From: an uncultured Gordonibacter sp.
GTDB taxonomy: Bacteria; Actinomycetota; Coriobacteriia; Coriobacteriales; Eggerthellaceae
Length of the DNA: 43,838 nt
Direction of reading: 5' to 3'
NCBI GenBank assembly: GCA_904420575.1
Contig: CAJFVW010000205.1
Span: 1-43,838 of the forward strand
Shown here: positions 24,406 through 31,901 of the stretch, piece after piece
Layout: each line of letters starts with the position of its first letter
Numbering within the stretch: position 1 is the first letter of the stretch
Made by a program: the position numbers and the translations under genes
Notes under the pieces: model-generated
What the model saw: the letters and a program-made list of their open reading frames with translations, nothing else
Database searches by the model: none
What the model was told of the DNA's origin: nothing

Positions 24406-26076
24406 TCATCCTTCCACCTTCCTGCGGTACTTCGTCGTGCGTCTGCTCCACAGGTTGATGAACAGGATGACGACGAAGCTGAACGCCATGATGACGACCG
24501 TCCAGAAGATGGCCACGTCGGTGTTGCCGTTCATCCATTCGAAGTAGATGGCGATGGGGATGGTACGCGTGATGCCCAGGTAGTTGCCGGCCAGAAACAG
24601 CGTCGCGCCGAACTCGCCGAGCGCGCGGGCGAACGCGAGCACCGTGCCGGCCGCGATGGACGACCACGACAACGGCAGCATGAGCTTGAAGAATATCTTG
24701 CGGTTCGACCACCCGAGCGTGCGCGCCGCATCGAGCATGTTCGGATCCAGGTTCTCGAAGGCGCCGCGCGCGCTGCGGTACATGAGCGGGAACGCCACCA
24801 CCACGGCGGCAACGACCGTGGCCTGCCAGCTGAAGATGAGCGGGAACCCGATGTCGATGAACCACTGCCCGAGCGCCGTGTTGCGCCCGAACGCGAGCAG
24901 CAGCAGGAAGCCGCACACAGTGGGCGGCAGCACCATGGGGATGGTGAAGATGGAATCCGCGATGTCCTGCGCCCGCGCAGGGATGCGCAGGCTGAAGTAC
25001 GCGGCTGCCAGGCCCAGCACGAAGATGAACACGATGGCCGTGCCGGTGGTCTTGAGCGTGACCCACAGAGGACTCAGGTCGATCCCTTCGAGAAAGGCCA
25101 CGAACGCATCGATGCCGGTGGGCTCGGCCGCCACCTGCACCTGAGAGGACGGCACCACGAGCGCCGTGTCGGCATGGGAGAGCGCCACGTAGACCGGGTT
25201 GGCGGGATCGGTCACGTCGGAGCCGTCCGCGCCGATCACGCAGGCATAGAACTGGCCCGGCTTGAGCTCCTGGTCGAAACGGTAGACCACCCCGTTTTGC
25301 TCCAGCTCCGGCTCTCCGGTGAACAGCCACTCCCCCTCCGCCGTCAGCGCCTCGCCGCCCTTCGCGTTGGCGGCGTCAAGGGCCACGAGCAAACGCTTCA
25401 GGAAGGCGCGGCTTTCGGACGACCCGGCGTCGAAGCCGACGTCGTGTGCGGCCTCGGGGGGAACGTAGACGACCGTCAGGCCTTCGGAAGCGATGGCCAC
25501 CAGGCTGCCGGGCTCGCCGGCGACGTAGTAGCGATAGCCCGGGTAGCCTTCGCCCGCCTCGCCGTTGCTGCCCACCTGGGAGCGGGAAAAGGACGTGAGC
25601 GCGAAGGGGCTGCCTTCCATGGTCGCCTCCACTCCGTCGGCCGCCACCTGGACGGTGCCGTCGGCGGCGGAAGCGTCCTGGGCGGCGGCGGAAGCGCCGG
25701 TTGCGGGAGCGCCCTGGGCGGATGAGGGGTCGGCAACGTCCGAGGCGGCGAGGGCGGTGGACGGAAAGCCGGCAAGCAAAACCGCAACCAGCACGAAAGC
25801 CGCAAAGGCCGCGCGCGCATGCGTCCGCGCAGCAGCGGGGATTGGCAGGGAACCGAGCACGAAGACGGTCTGGGAGATGTCGGACGCAAAGGCGTGCGAA
25901 GTCGCGGCGCAGGCGGCCCCGAAGATGCCGGATGCGAGGGAAGGCGTCGGCGAAAGCCGGCTGCCATCAGGCGTCGACGAACCGGCGCGGATCCGGTTGC
26001 GCCCTCTTGCGGGACTGCCACCGTGCGACGGCCCCTTCGCTTTCTGCTTCGCCCGGTCGATGGACAAGATTCTCAT
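24406..26076 (-). CDS. modB: Molybdate ABC permease ModB with large exported N-terminal extension
   Basis: 556 residues, against about 225 for ordinary ModB. Residues from about 330 to the end are a normal ModB: LWVTLKTTGTAIVFIFVLGL, TIPMVLPPTVCGFLLL, and the EAA-type loop in FARALGEFGATLFLAGN, which contacts ModC. The first 330 residues contain a hydrophobic segment with signal-peptide character (FAAFVLVAVLLAGFPSTALA, about residues 88-108), an Ala/Ser-rich linker and a soluble region (for example GYRYYVAGEPGSLVAIAS, YRFDQELKPGQFYACVIGADG) that should face outside. AAGGA six bases before the ATG at 26076 supports the long start, but the first 80 residues are low-complexity and a start nearer residue 73 is possible. 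The extension has no family that I recognise; it may assist binding-protein docking. Confidence 0.9.
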   Translation of the reverse strand: MRILSIDRAKQKAKGPSHGGSPARGRNRIRAGSSTPDGSRLSPTPSLASGIFGAACAATSHAFASDISQTVFVLGSLPIPAAARTHARAAFAAFVLVAVLLAGFPSTALAASDVADPSSAQGAPATGASAAAQDASAADGTVQVAADGVEATMEGSPFALTSFSRSQVGSNGEAGEGYPGYRYYVAGEPGSLVAIASEGLTVVYVPPEAAHDVGFDAGSSESRAFLKRLLVALDAANAKGGEALTAEGEWLFTGEPELEQNGVVYRFDQELKPGQFYACVIGADGSDVTDPANPVYVALSHADTALVVPSSQVQVAAEPTGIDAFVAFLEGIDLSPLWVTLKTTGTAIVFIFVLGLAAAYFSLRIPARAQDIADSIFTIPMVLPPTVCGFLLLLAFGRNTALGQWFIDIGFPLIFSWQATVVAAVVVAFPLMYRSARGAFENLDPNMLDAARTLGWSNRKIFFKLMLPLSWSSIAAGTVLAFARALGEFGATLFLAGNYLGITRTIPIAIYFEWMNGNTDVAIFWTVVIMAFSFVVILFINLWSRRTTKYRRKVEG

Positions 26077-26093
26077 GGCAATCCTTATCGCGC

Positions 26094-26127
26094 GGAAAGG
26101 ATGGGCGCCTCTCCGCCCATCCTTTCC
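26094..26127 (-). promoter_or_regulatory. Hairpin in the modA-modB spacer
   Basis: A 14-bp perfect stem (GGAAAGGATGGGCG and its complement) with a 6-nt loop, 17 bases before the modB start. It may cut read-through, so that the binding protein ModA is made in excess over the permease. The rest of the 163-bp spacer shows nothing. Confidence 0.6.
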
Positions 26128-26239
26128 CGATCATGATACCGTATGCGTGGCAGACGTCAGCCGACAACCAGCGCGAAACCTAGCTTGCCGAGGAGCGCCG
26201 TGCCCGGAGCTTTCACCTGCCGGACGGCGAACCCGCTCG

Positions 26240-27157
26240 TTAGTCGGTCACCAGCTCGAAGCCCCACTCCTGCCACGTCTTGAGAGCCTCGGGATCGGTG
26301 GTCGCCCATTCGATGAATTCCGCAGCCGCTTCGGCGTTCGTGGAGTCCGTGCAGATGGAGCAGGGGTACACGATGTTCTTGTGCGTGTCGGCCGGAACCT
26401 TGCCCACCACTTTCACGCCGCCGAAACGGTAGACGTCCGAGCTGTACACGAACGCGACGTCCACGGCGCCCGATTCGGCCTGTTTGCAGACGTTGCCGAC
26501 CGAGCTCTGCAGGTTGACCTTGCCTTCAAGCGGCGTGCCGTCGTAGCTGCCTTCCTTGCCCGAAATGTCCGAGCCCGACTTGCCCGACGCGTCCACATAG
26601 CAGCCCACGGTCGAAAGCGCCTGGTTGGCGTAGTTGCCCGCAGGCACGGAGTCGTCGCCCACGGCCACGGTGTAGTCGCCCGTGGCGATGTCCTCGAGCG
26701 TGAAGTCCTTGTCGGCCAGTTCGGAATTCTCTCCCACTACCATCACCAGGTCGTTCTTGAACATGTCGAAACGCGTGGCGGCGTCCACGTACCCGGCATC
26801 CACGGCCTCGTCCATCTTGGCCTTCGAGGCGCTGATCAGCACGTCGGCGTACGCACCACCGGCCAGCTGCTCGTTCAGCTCGCCCGAGGACAGGTACTGC
26901 GTGTCCTTGAACGTGACCCAGTCGTGGTCCTGCACGTAGAGCGCCTGGACGGCGTCCATGGCCTTGGACAACGAGTTCGCGGCGAACAGCTGCAACTCCA
27001 CCGCCTCGTGTCCTTCGCTCTGCTGCTGAGGCTCCTGTTGCTGCTGTTGGGGCTCTTCCGCTTTCTGATCCCCGTTCGAACACCCGAACAGCGCGAATGC
27101 GCCGACAAGCGACAACGCCAGCACGGATGCGAGCACGATGCGCGTACGTTTCTTCAT
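26240..27157 (-). CDS. modA: Molybdate-binding lipoprotein ModA
   Basis: 305 residues. The signal peptide MKKRTRIVLASVLALSL ends in lipobox ALFGC (Cys26), so the mature protein is a membrane-anchored lipoprotein. A Gln/Glu-rich spacer (about residues 33-50) precedes the oxyanion-binding fold. Diagnostic segments are LFAANSLSKAMDAV, LISASKAKMDEAV, DLVMVV, VPAGNYANQAL, VCKQAESGAVDVAFVYSSDV and AAAEFIEWA. It captures molybdate or tungstate for ModBC. The ATG at 27157 follows AGGAGG by six bases; an upstream in-frame start is rejected because it lies within the ribosome site region. It is the first gene of modABC. Confidence 0.94.
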   Translation of the reverse strand: MKKRTRIVLASVLALSLVGAFALFGCSNGDQKAEEPQQQQQEPQQQSEGHEAVELQLFAANSLSKAMDAVQALYVQDHDWVTFKDTQYLSSGELNEQLAGGAYADVLISASKAKMDEAVDAGYVDAATRFDMFKNDLVMVVGENSELADKDFTLEDIATGDYTVAVGDDSVPAGNYANQALSTVGCYVDASGKSGSDISGKEGSYDGTPLEGKVNLQSSVGNVCKQAESGAVDVAFVYSSDVYRFGGVKVVGKVPADTHKNIVYPCSICTDSTNAEAAAEFIEWATTDPEALKTWQEWGFELVTD

Positions 27158-27197
27158 GTGATTCCTCCTGGTTCCCATTCCCTCGGCCGTAGAAGAC

Positions 27198-27275
27198 TAT
27201 CTATGCGCCAACAACAATAATATGCATTTTCAAGGATATAGTCAAAGAAAATTTATACCGGTTGGCGGATAAATA
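27198..27275 (-). promoter_or_regulatory. modA promoter flanked by an inverted pair of 15-bp operator-like sites
   Basis: Minus-strand TTGACT (complement of 27240-27245) and TATTAT (complement of 27217-27222) have a 17-bp spacer. A 15-mer, GTTGGCGCATAGATA, lies on the minus strand over the predicted start (27198-27212). A near copy, GTTGGCGGATAAATA (13 of 15 identical), lies inverted on the plus strand upstream of the -35 box (27261-27275). The arrangement suggests a molybdate-responsive repressor, but no regulator gene is nearby. Confidence 0.7.
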
Positions 27276-27480
27276 TGCCGGGCCGCACCAATGAATTGCC
27301 TGCGCGAAGTCAGCGCGGACCCCCGCATATGCACGAAAAGCGCCTGCTCGCGATGCGCAGGATTGCATGGGACGGATGCTCCCAGAGGCCGGAAGCGGCA
27401 CAGGGCTCGGCGGCAACCGGTACGGCGGGGCGCGAAGGGAGTGGCGTGGCACGGTTTTCGGCGAGCCTCGGCGTGATTCG

Positions 27481-27520
27481 GCGGTACGGCGGTTCGGCGG
27501 TACGGCGGTACGGCGGTACG
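27481..27520. repeat. Five tandem 8-bp units
   Basis: GCGGTACG repeats five times (the second unit is GCGGTTCG). It is flanked on the right by a looser run of GGCTTCGGCG-type words to about 27640. This lies in the 827-bp spacer between modA and nikE, in which I see no credible gene. Confidence 0.75.
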
Positions 27521-27658
27521 GCCAAGGGCTGCACGGTATCAGAGGGCTTCGGCGCGGCAGGCCTGGTTTCGGCGGGCTTCGGCGCGGTTTTGACGGCGGT
27601 TTCTGCGGGCTTCGATAGGTTTCGACGGGCGTCGGCGCATGGGCAGGCGTGGTTTCTG

Positions 27659-27783
27659 CAATTTTTTCCGGATATGCGAGTCGTGGCGGCGCACCGACGG
27701 GGCTTTTGCCGGGATTCTTCCGCATTTTGCGGCGAAAACGCACCTCGGCAAGCCGATGCGACTCGCATATCCGGAAAAAATTG
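27659..27783. repeat. Long inverted repeat element, copy 3 (perfect arms)
   Basis: Perfect 25-bp arms at 27659-27683 and 27759-27783 surround a 75-nt loop. The left arm starts CAATTTTTTCCGG and ends TGCGAGTCG, sharing TTTCC, GAT/AAT and TGCGAG with the arm of the element at 2828. The loop contains a small CCGCATTTTGCGG hairpin. It is intergenic between modA and nikE. Confidence 0.8.
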
Positions 27784-27926
27784 TCCTCTGCGCCCGAGCC
27801 GGGCAGCATCCCACGCCTTCCCGGCGGTCTGCAGCGGCCTTCGGGGAAGCCGAAGCGGCCAGACCGGGACCCAGCGGCGTGGCAGGGCGCGACGGCAGCT
27901 TTCGGAGACGCCTTGGCGGTCGGAGA

Positions 27927-27971
27927 GGCCTTTCGAAGAAGGTCGGATGCCCGCTGCGCCCAGGTCGACGG
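27927..27971 (-). repeat. Duplicated remnant of the nikE 3' end
   Basis: This 45-bp segment matches 27999-28043 at 39 of 45 positions with a 72-bp offset. The matching copy encodes the last residues of NikE (TIDLGAAGIQPSSKG). The remnant would read VDLGAAGIRPSSKG but lies beyond the nikE stop codon. A short tandem duplication followed by a stop in the first copy, or an older longer ending of the protein, would explain it. Confidence 0.75.
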
Positions 27972-27984
27972 GATCCGCGGCACC

Positions 27985-28623
27985 TCAACAGTCGGCAGGG
28001 CCCTTCGAAGAAGGCTGAATACCCGCTGCGCCCAGGTCGATGGTGCGCGTGGCGATGCGTTCGGCGAGTGCGGGGGAATGGGACACGAACACGAGGCCCA
28101 CGTCGCGCTTCTTCGTTTCGGTCACCAGGAACCGCCAGATCTGGGCCTGCGTGACGGCGTCGAGCATGGTGGAGATCTCGTCTGCCACCAGATAGCGCGG
28201 GTTCGCCATGAGCGCACGGGCTATGCAGAAGCGCTGCAGCTCGCCACCCGAAAGCTCGTGCGGGAACCGCGTAAGCCATTTCTCCTGGATGCCCAGATCG
28301 TCCAGAAGGCCTTGCGGCACCTCGCCCGCCTCGGCCAGCGTCCGCTCCATACGCATGTGCGGATCGACGGCCGCCTCGGGATGCTGCAGGATCAGCTGGA
28401 CCGGGCACGTTCCGCGCCTCGGCAGCGGCACGCCGTCCACCAGGATCTTTCCGGATTGCGGCCGCTCGTAACCGGCGAGCAGCCGGCAGAGCGTCGTCTT
28501 GCCGAAGCCCGAGGGCGCGCTCAAGGCCACGCGTTCTCCAGGCCCCACGGCCAAGTCGAAGTCGCGGTACAGCGGCTCGCGCGCGCCGGGATGCGCATAG
28601 GTGATGCCGCGCGCCTCAAGCAT
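27985..28623 (-). CDS. nikE: ABC transporter ATP-binding protein, NikE/DppF type
   Basis: 212 residues, shorter than typical NikE (about 260). Walker A APSGFGKTTL (about residues 38-47), signature LSGGELQRFCIARAL, Walker B YLVADEISTMLD (Ile-Ser replaces the usual Pro-Thr after Glu) and the switch histidine FVSHSPAL are present. The C-terminal oligopeptide-transporter extension is missing; the protein ends right after the core, at a duplicated segment. The ATG at 28623 overlaps the end of nikD by eight bases and has AAGGAGG, so translation is coupled. It supplies one of the two ATPases of the importer. Confidence 0.9.
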   Translation of the reverse strand: MLEARGITYAHPGAREPLYRDFDLAVGPGERVALSAPSGFGKTTLCRLLAGYERPQSGKILVDGVPLPRRGTCPVQLILQHPEAAVDPHMRMERTLAEAGEVPQGLLDDLGIQEKWLTRFPHELSGGELQRFCIARALMANPRYLVADEISTMLDAVTQAQIWRFLVTETKKRDVGLVFVSHSPALAERIATRTIDLGAAGIQPSSKGPADC

Positions 28624-29662
28624 GGGGGCCTCCTTCCTCGTCGCCTTGCCCAGCCAGCTGGGAAGCTGACGGAACCACGAAGTCGTGTTCGGGCAGCGCA
28701 TGCCACAGCTCGCGGCTGAACGGGTGCGCCAGCGTGTCCGGCGACGCGAAGTTCGCGACCGCCGTCTCCTCCACCACCGTGCCGTCGCGGAACACGGCCA
28801 CGCGGTCGGCCACGCCCAGCGCGAGCTCGATGTCGTGCGTGATGAGCAGCACGCCGTTCCCCTCGTCCGCGAAGCTGCGGAAGTCGGCCAGCGCCGCCAG
28901 CGCGAGCGGCAGGTCCAAGCCCGGCGTGGGCTCGTCGGCTATTATGACGCGCGGGTCGTCCATGAGCGCACAGCACAGGAGCACGCGCCGCGCCATGCCG
29001 CCCGACAGCTGGTGGGGGTACAGGCCCGCCGCATCTTCGCCCAACCCGTAGCGCGCGAACAACTCGCGGCGACGTGTGCGGCGCGTGGCCAGGGGCACGT
29101 CCGTGCGCGCGAACCCCTCCACCTGCCGACCCACCTTCATGAGCGGGTCGAGGTTGTTCACGCTTTGCGGCACGAGCGAGATACCGCGACCGCGCAGGCC
29201 CGCGAGGGATGCGGCGTCCTGAGGTTCGCCGTCGTACCAGATGCGGCCGCACACGGTGGCGTTCGGCTCGTACAGGCCCAGGATGGCGTCGGCCAGGAGC
29301 GTCTTGCCGGAGCCCGACGCGCCCACCACGGCCACGATCTCGCCCACGTGCACCGAGATGCTCAGGTTCTCGATGACCGGCACCATGCGCTGCTTCGCGC
29401 GGAAGAACGGCTCGTCCTCCTGGTACATGCGGAAGCCCACGCTCAAATCCTCCACCTGCAGCAGATGATGGCCATGCTCGTGGCGCGAAACCGGCGCATG
29501 CGTGTGATGGTGGTGCGCCTGCGCGTCCTCGTGCCGCAGCGCCTCGTGCCGCAGGGCAGCGCGACGCTCGTCCGCCTGCCGGTCCCCCGGCACTCCCCGC
29601 AACGTCTCGCCCTGAACGCGTTCGCGCAGGCCGTTCACTTCCTTTTCCGTCAGCCTCTCCAA
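28616..29662 (-). CDS. nikD: ABC transporter ATP-binding protein, NikD/DppD type, with His-rich N-terminus
   Basis: 348 residues. Before the ATPase core lies a 65-70 residue extension in which 11 histidines fall within 28 residues (AHHHHTHAPVSRHEHGHH, about residues 50-67), a likely metal-binding or metal-storage segment. The core has Walker A GASGSGKTLL, the PQSVNNLDPLMKVGRQV block of the oligopeptide/nickel family, signature LSGGMARRVLLCCALM, Walker B VIIADEPTPGLD and switch LITHDIEL. I choose TTG at 29662 because AGGAGG is eight bases upstream; the in-frame GTG at 29671 lies inside that site. The nikC stop is 12 bases upstream. The histidines support a metal substrate. Confidence 0.9.
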   Translation of the reverse strand: MERLTEKEVNGLRERVQGETLRGVPGDRQADERRAALRHEALRHEDAQAHHHHTHAPVSRHEHGHHLLQVEDLSVGFRMYQEDEPFFRAKQRMVPVIENLSISVHVGEIVAVVGASGSGKTLLADAILGLYEPNATVCGRIWYDGEPQDAASLAGLRGRGISLVPQSVNNLDPLMKVGRQVEGFARTDVPLATRRTRRRELFARYGLGEDAAGLYPHQLSGGMARRVLLCCALMDDPRVIIADEPTPGLDLPLALAALADFRSFADEGNGVLLITHDIELALGVADRVAVFRDGTVVEETAVANFASPDTLAHPFSRELWHALPEHDFVVPSASQLAGQGDEEGGPHA

Positions 29663-29674
29663 GTTTCGCACCTC

Positions 29675-30613
29675 CTATTCCTGCGCGCTGTGCGGGTCGA
29701 CGAGCTTGCGGAGGCTCGATCCCGCCAAGTCGAACAAGAGCACGGTCGCGATGAGCGCGAGGCCCGGGAACACGGCGAGCCACCACATGCCTGCCGAGAG
29801 GTACCCCATCGACTCGCTGAGGATGACGCCGATGGCCGGCTGCTCGGGCGGCAGGCCGAAACCGAGGAAGGTCACGGCCGCCTCGTGCAGGATGGCATGG
29901 GGGAACAACAGGATGAGGCCCACGAGGAACTGCGGCAGCACGTAGGGCAGCATGTGCCTCGTCGCGATGCGCGCGGGGCTCTGCCCCAGCTTGCGCGCCA
30001 CGGCCACGAACGCGGACTGCTTGCACTGCAGGATCTCGGCGCGCAGGACGCGCGTGAGGCTCGGCCAGTGCGTCACCGCCACGCCGATGGCGACGCCCCA
30101 GAACCCCTTCCCCAGCGCGAACGAGATGAGGATGAGCAGCACGATGTGCGGAATGCCCATCATGAGGTCGATGAGCCACGTGACCACCGCGTCCGCCTTT
30201 TTGCCGCCAAGCGCCGCAACCGCGCCCATGACAAGGGCGATCACCGACGACACCGTGGCCGCCAGCAACCCCACGAGCACGCTTGTGGACAGGCCCGCCA
30301 AGGTGCGCAGTAGCATGTCACGCCCCATCCAGTCGGTGCCGAAGGGGTGCGCGGGCGAGGGCGCGAGGTTTTTCTGCGCGAAGTCCGTGGCCGTGGCGGC
30401 ATCGGTCGCCAGCACGCCCGCCACCACCACGGCCGCGAGCGCCGCCACGGCGAACACCATGGCCGCCAGCGTGAGTTTGCGGTTGCCCACCCGGGCCTTG
30501 CGCGGGCGGTGCAGGACGTTCGCGCAGTCGTCGAGCAACGAGGGAACCCGGGGCGGCAAGGCGCCGGAGGCATGTTCCCGCACACTCCGCTTGACGGCGT
30601 CCAGGCTAGGCAT
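29675..30613 (-). CDS. nikC: ABC transporter permease, NikC/DppC type
   Basis: 312 residues with about six membrane segments. The N-terminal region has the OppC-like first helix (LAAMVFAVAALAAVVVAGVL), then the conserved HPFGTDWMGRDMLLRTLAG motif and an EAA loop (VAVARKLGQSPARIATRHMLPYVLP) that docks to the ATPases, followed by AVTFLGFGLPPEQPAIGVILSES. The ATG at 30613 overlaps nikB by eight bases and has a GAGGA site. It forms the pore with NikB in the cytoplasmic membrane. Confidence 0.92.
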   Translation of the reverse strand: MPSLDAVKRSVREHASGALPPRVPSLLDDCANVLHRPRKARVGNRKLTLAAMVFAVAALAAVVVAGVLATDAATATDFAQKNLAPSPAHPFGTDWMGRDMLLRTLAGLSTSVLVGLLAATVSSVIALVMGAVAALGGKKADAVVTWLIDLMMGIPHIVLLILISFALGKGFWGVAIGVAVTHWPSLTRVLRAEILQCKQSAFVAVARKLGQSPARIATRHMLPYVLPQFLVGLILLFPHAILHEAAVTFLGFGLPPEQPAIGVILSESMGYLSAGMWWLAVFPGLALIATVLLFDLAGSSLRKLVDPHSAQE

Positions 30614-31601
30614 GGGTCCTCGCCTCCCCCTCGCCGCGGCGGATGCGGGGGTCCACCACGCCGTACAGCATGTTCGCAATCAGGTTGCCGCCGAACACGA
30701 ACGCCGCCGACAGCACGGCGATGCCCGCCAAGAGCGCCACGTCGCCGCCGAGGCCGGCCGTGACGGCCGCCTGTCCAAGGCCGGGATACGAGAACACCTG
30801 CTCCACCAACACCGAGCCTCCGAAGATCTCCGAGATGGACGCGAACTGCAGCGTGAGCGCCGGCAACGCGAGGTTCCGCAGCCCGTGATGGCGCAGCGCG
30901 CCCCACGTGGACAGGCCGCGGGCACAGGCGAAGCGGACGTAGTCGCTCTCCAGCACGTCGATGGTCTTCTCGCGCGTGTGCAGCGCGATGTTCGCCACCC
31001 CCACCACCGAGAGCGTGAGCGCCGGCAGCGCCAGGTGGTGCAGGGCGTCGGCCAGCGTCACGTCGGCCGCCGCCACGCCGATGGGCACCGAGAACCCGAA
31101 CGGGAACCACCCGAGCCAGACCGAGAACACGATGAGGAACACGAGCCCGAGCCAGAACGTGGGCACCGAGGCCAGCAGGAAGCAGTAGCCCTTCACGATG
31201 CGGTCCACGAGGCGCCCCCGGTTCGCCCCGGCCAGGATGCCGAGCGCGAAGCCGAGCACGCCACTCACGACCCAGGCCGTGGCCATGAGCGCGAGCGAGT
31301 TGAGCGCGCGCGTGGCGATGACGTCGGCCACCGGCGCGTTGTAGCGCAGCGACGTGCCCAGATCGCCCTGAAACGCCGCCGTGATCCAGTTGACATAGCG
31401 CTCCCACAGGGGCGTGTTCACGCCCCAGTACTCCGCCAGCTGGGCGCGCTTCGCCTCGCTCATGTTGATGAGCGCCGCCTGCCCCACGTTCGCCTGCACG
31501 GGGTCGATGGGCGATATGCTCACCAGCACGAACGTCGCCATGCTCACCGCGATCATGAGCAGTGCGAACTTCACTATGTTACGAAGGATGAACCGAGGCA
31601 T
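30606..31601 (-). CDS. nikB: ABC transporter permease, NikB/DppB type
   Basis: 331 residues. Family signatures: N-terminal FALLMIAVSMATFVLVSISPIDPVQANVG, YVNWITAAFQGDLGTSLRYNAPV, SVPTFWLGLVFLIVFSVWLGWFP, the EAA loop YVRFACARGLSTWGALRHHGLRN, and the C-terminal GGSVLVEQVFSYPGLGQAAVTAGLGGD. About six transmembrane helices. The start is uncertain: ATG 31601 gives the expected N-terminus (MPRFILRN) but no strong ribosome site lies at normal spacing. A GAGGGG about 15 bases upstream could serve it or a near-cognate start. It is separated from nikA by about 300 bp with a hairpin. Confidence 0.92.
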   Translation of the reverse strand: MPRFILRNIVKFALLMIAVSMATFVLVSISPIDPVQANVGQAALINMSEAKRAQLAEYWGVNTPLWERYVNWITAAFQGDLGTSLRYNAPVADVIATRALNSLALMATAWVVSGVLGFALGILAGANRGRLVDRIVKGYCFLLASVPTFWLGLVFLIVFSVWLGWFPFGFSVPIGVAAADVTLADALHHLALPALTLSVVGVANIALHTREKTIDVLESDYVRFACARGLSTWGALRHHGLRNLALPALTLQFASISEIFGGSVLVEQVFSYPGLGQAAVTAGLGGDVALLAGIAVLSAAFVFGGNLIANMLYGVVDPRIRRGEGEARTHA

Positions 31602-31746
31602 CAGAATAACGGCGATCCCCTCATCAATCAAAAACGTCCCGACAAGAATACCCCATCAAGCGATAACGGCGATCAGAACACGGGCATAAAACGCAACCCG
31701 ATCAGCGGCGGGGTTCGGATGGTGCCCACCAAGCGAGTTCCGCATG

Positions 31747-31771
31747 GTGAACAGTCCAGCGGACTGTTCAC
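31747..31771. repeat. Perfect 11-bp hairpin in the nikA-nikB spacer
   Basis: GTGAACAGTCC, loop AGC, then the exact complement. The 300-bp spacer (31602-31901) also contains a direct repeat ATAACGGCGATC at 31606 and 31663. There is no gene. The hairpin may reduce transcription from nikA into nikB; it lacks a T-run on the minus strand. Confidence 0.65.
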
Positions 31772-31901
31772 ACACCTTCTTTTGCGCCCGAGCGGGCGCG
31801 CCGGTGAGCGCTCGTCGATCACCGGCTGTGGGCTGTCCGTGCGAGCTCAGGACTGTTTGAGCGACTGGGCGCTATCCGGACCCCGCCGCGTCGGCGGAAC
31901 A

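Noticed and set aside
27275-28018. Possible gene in the modA-nikE spacer
   Set aside because: All open frames pass through the 8-bp repeats and the inverted repeat. There is no ribosome site and no recognisable motif.
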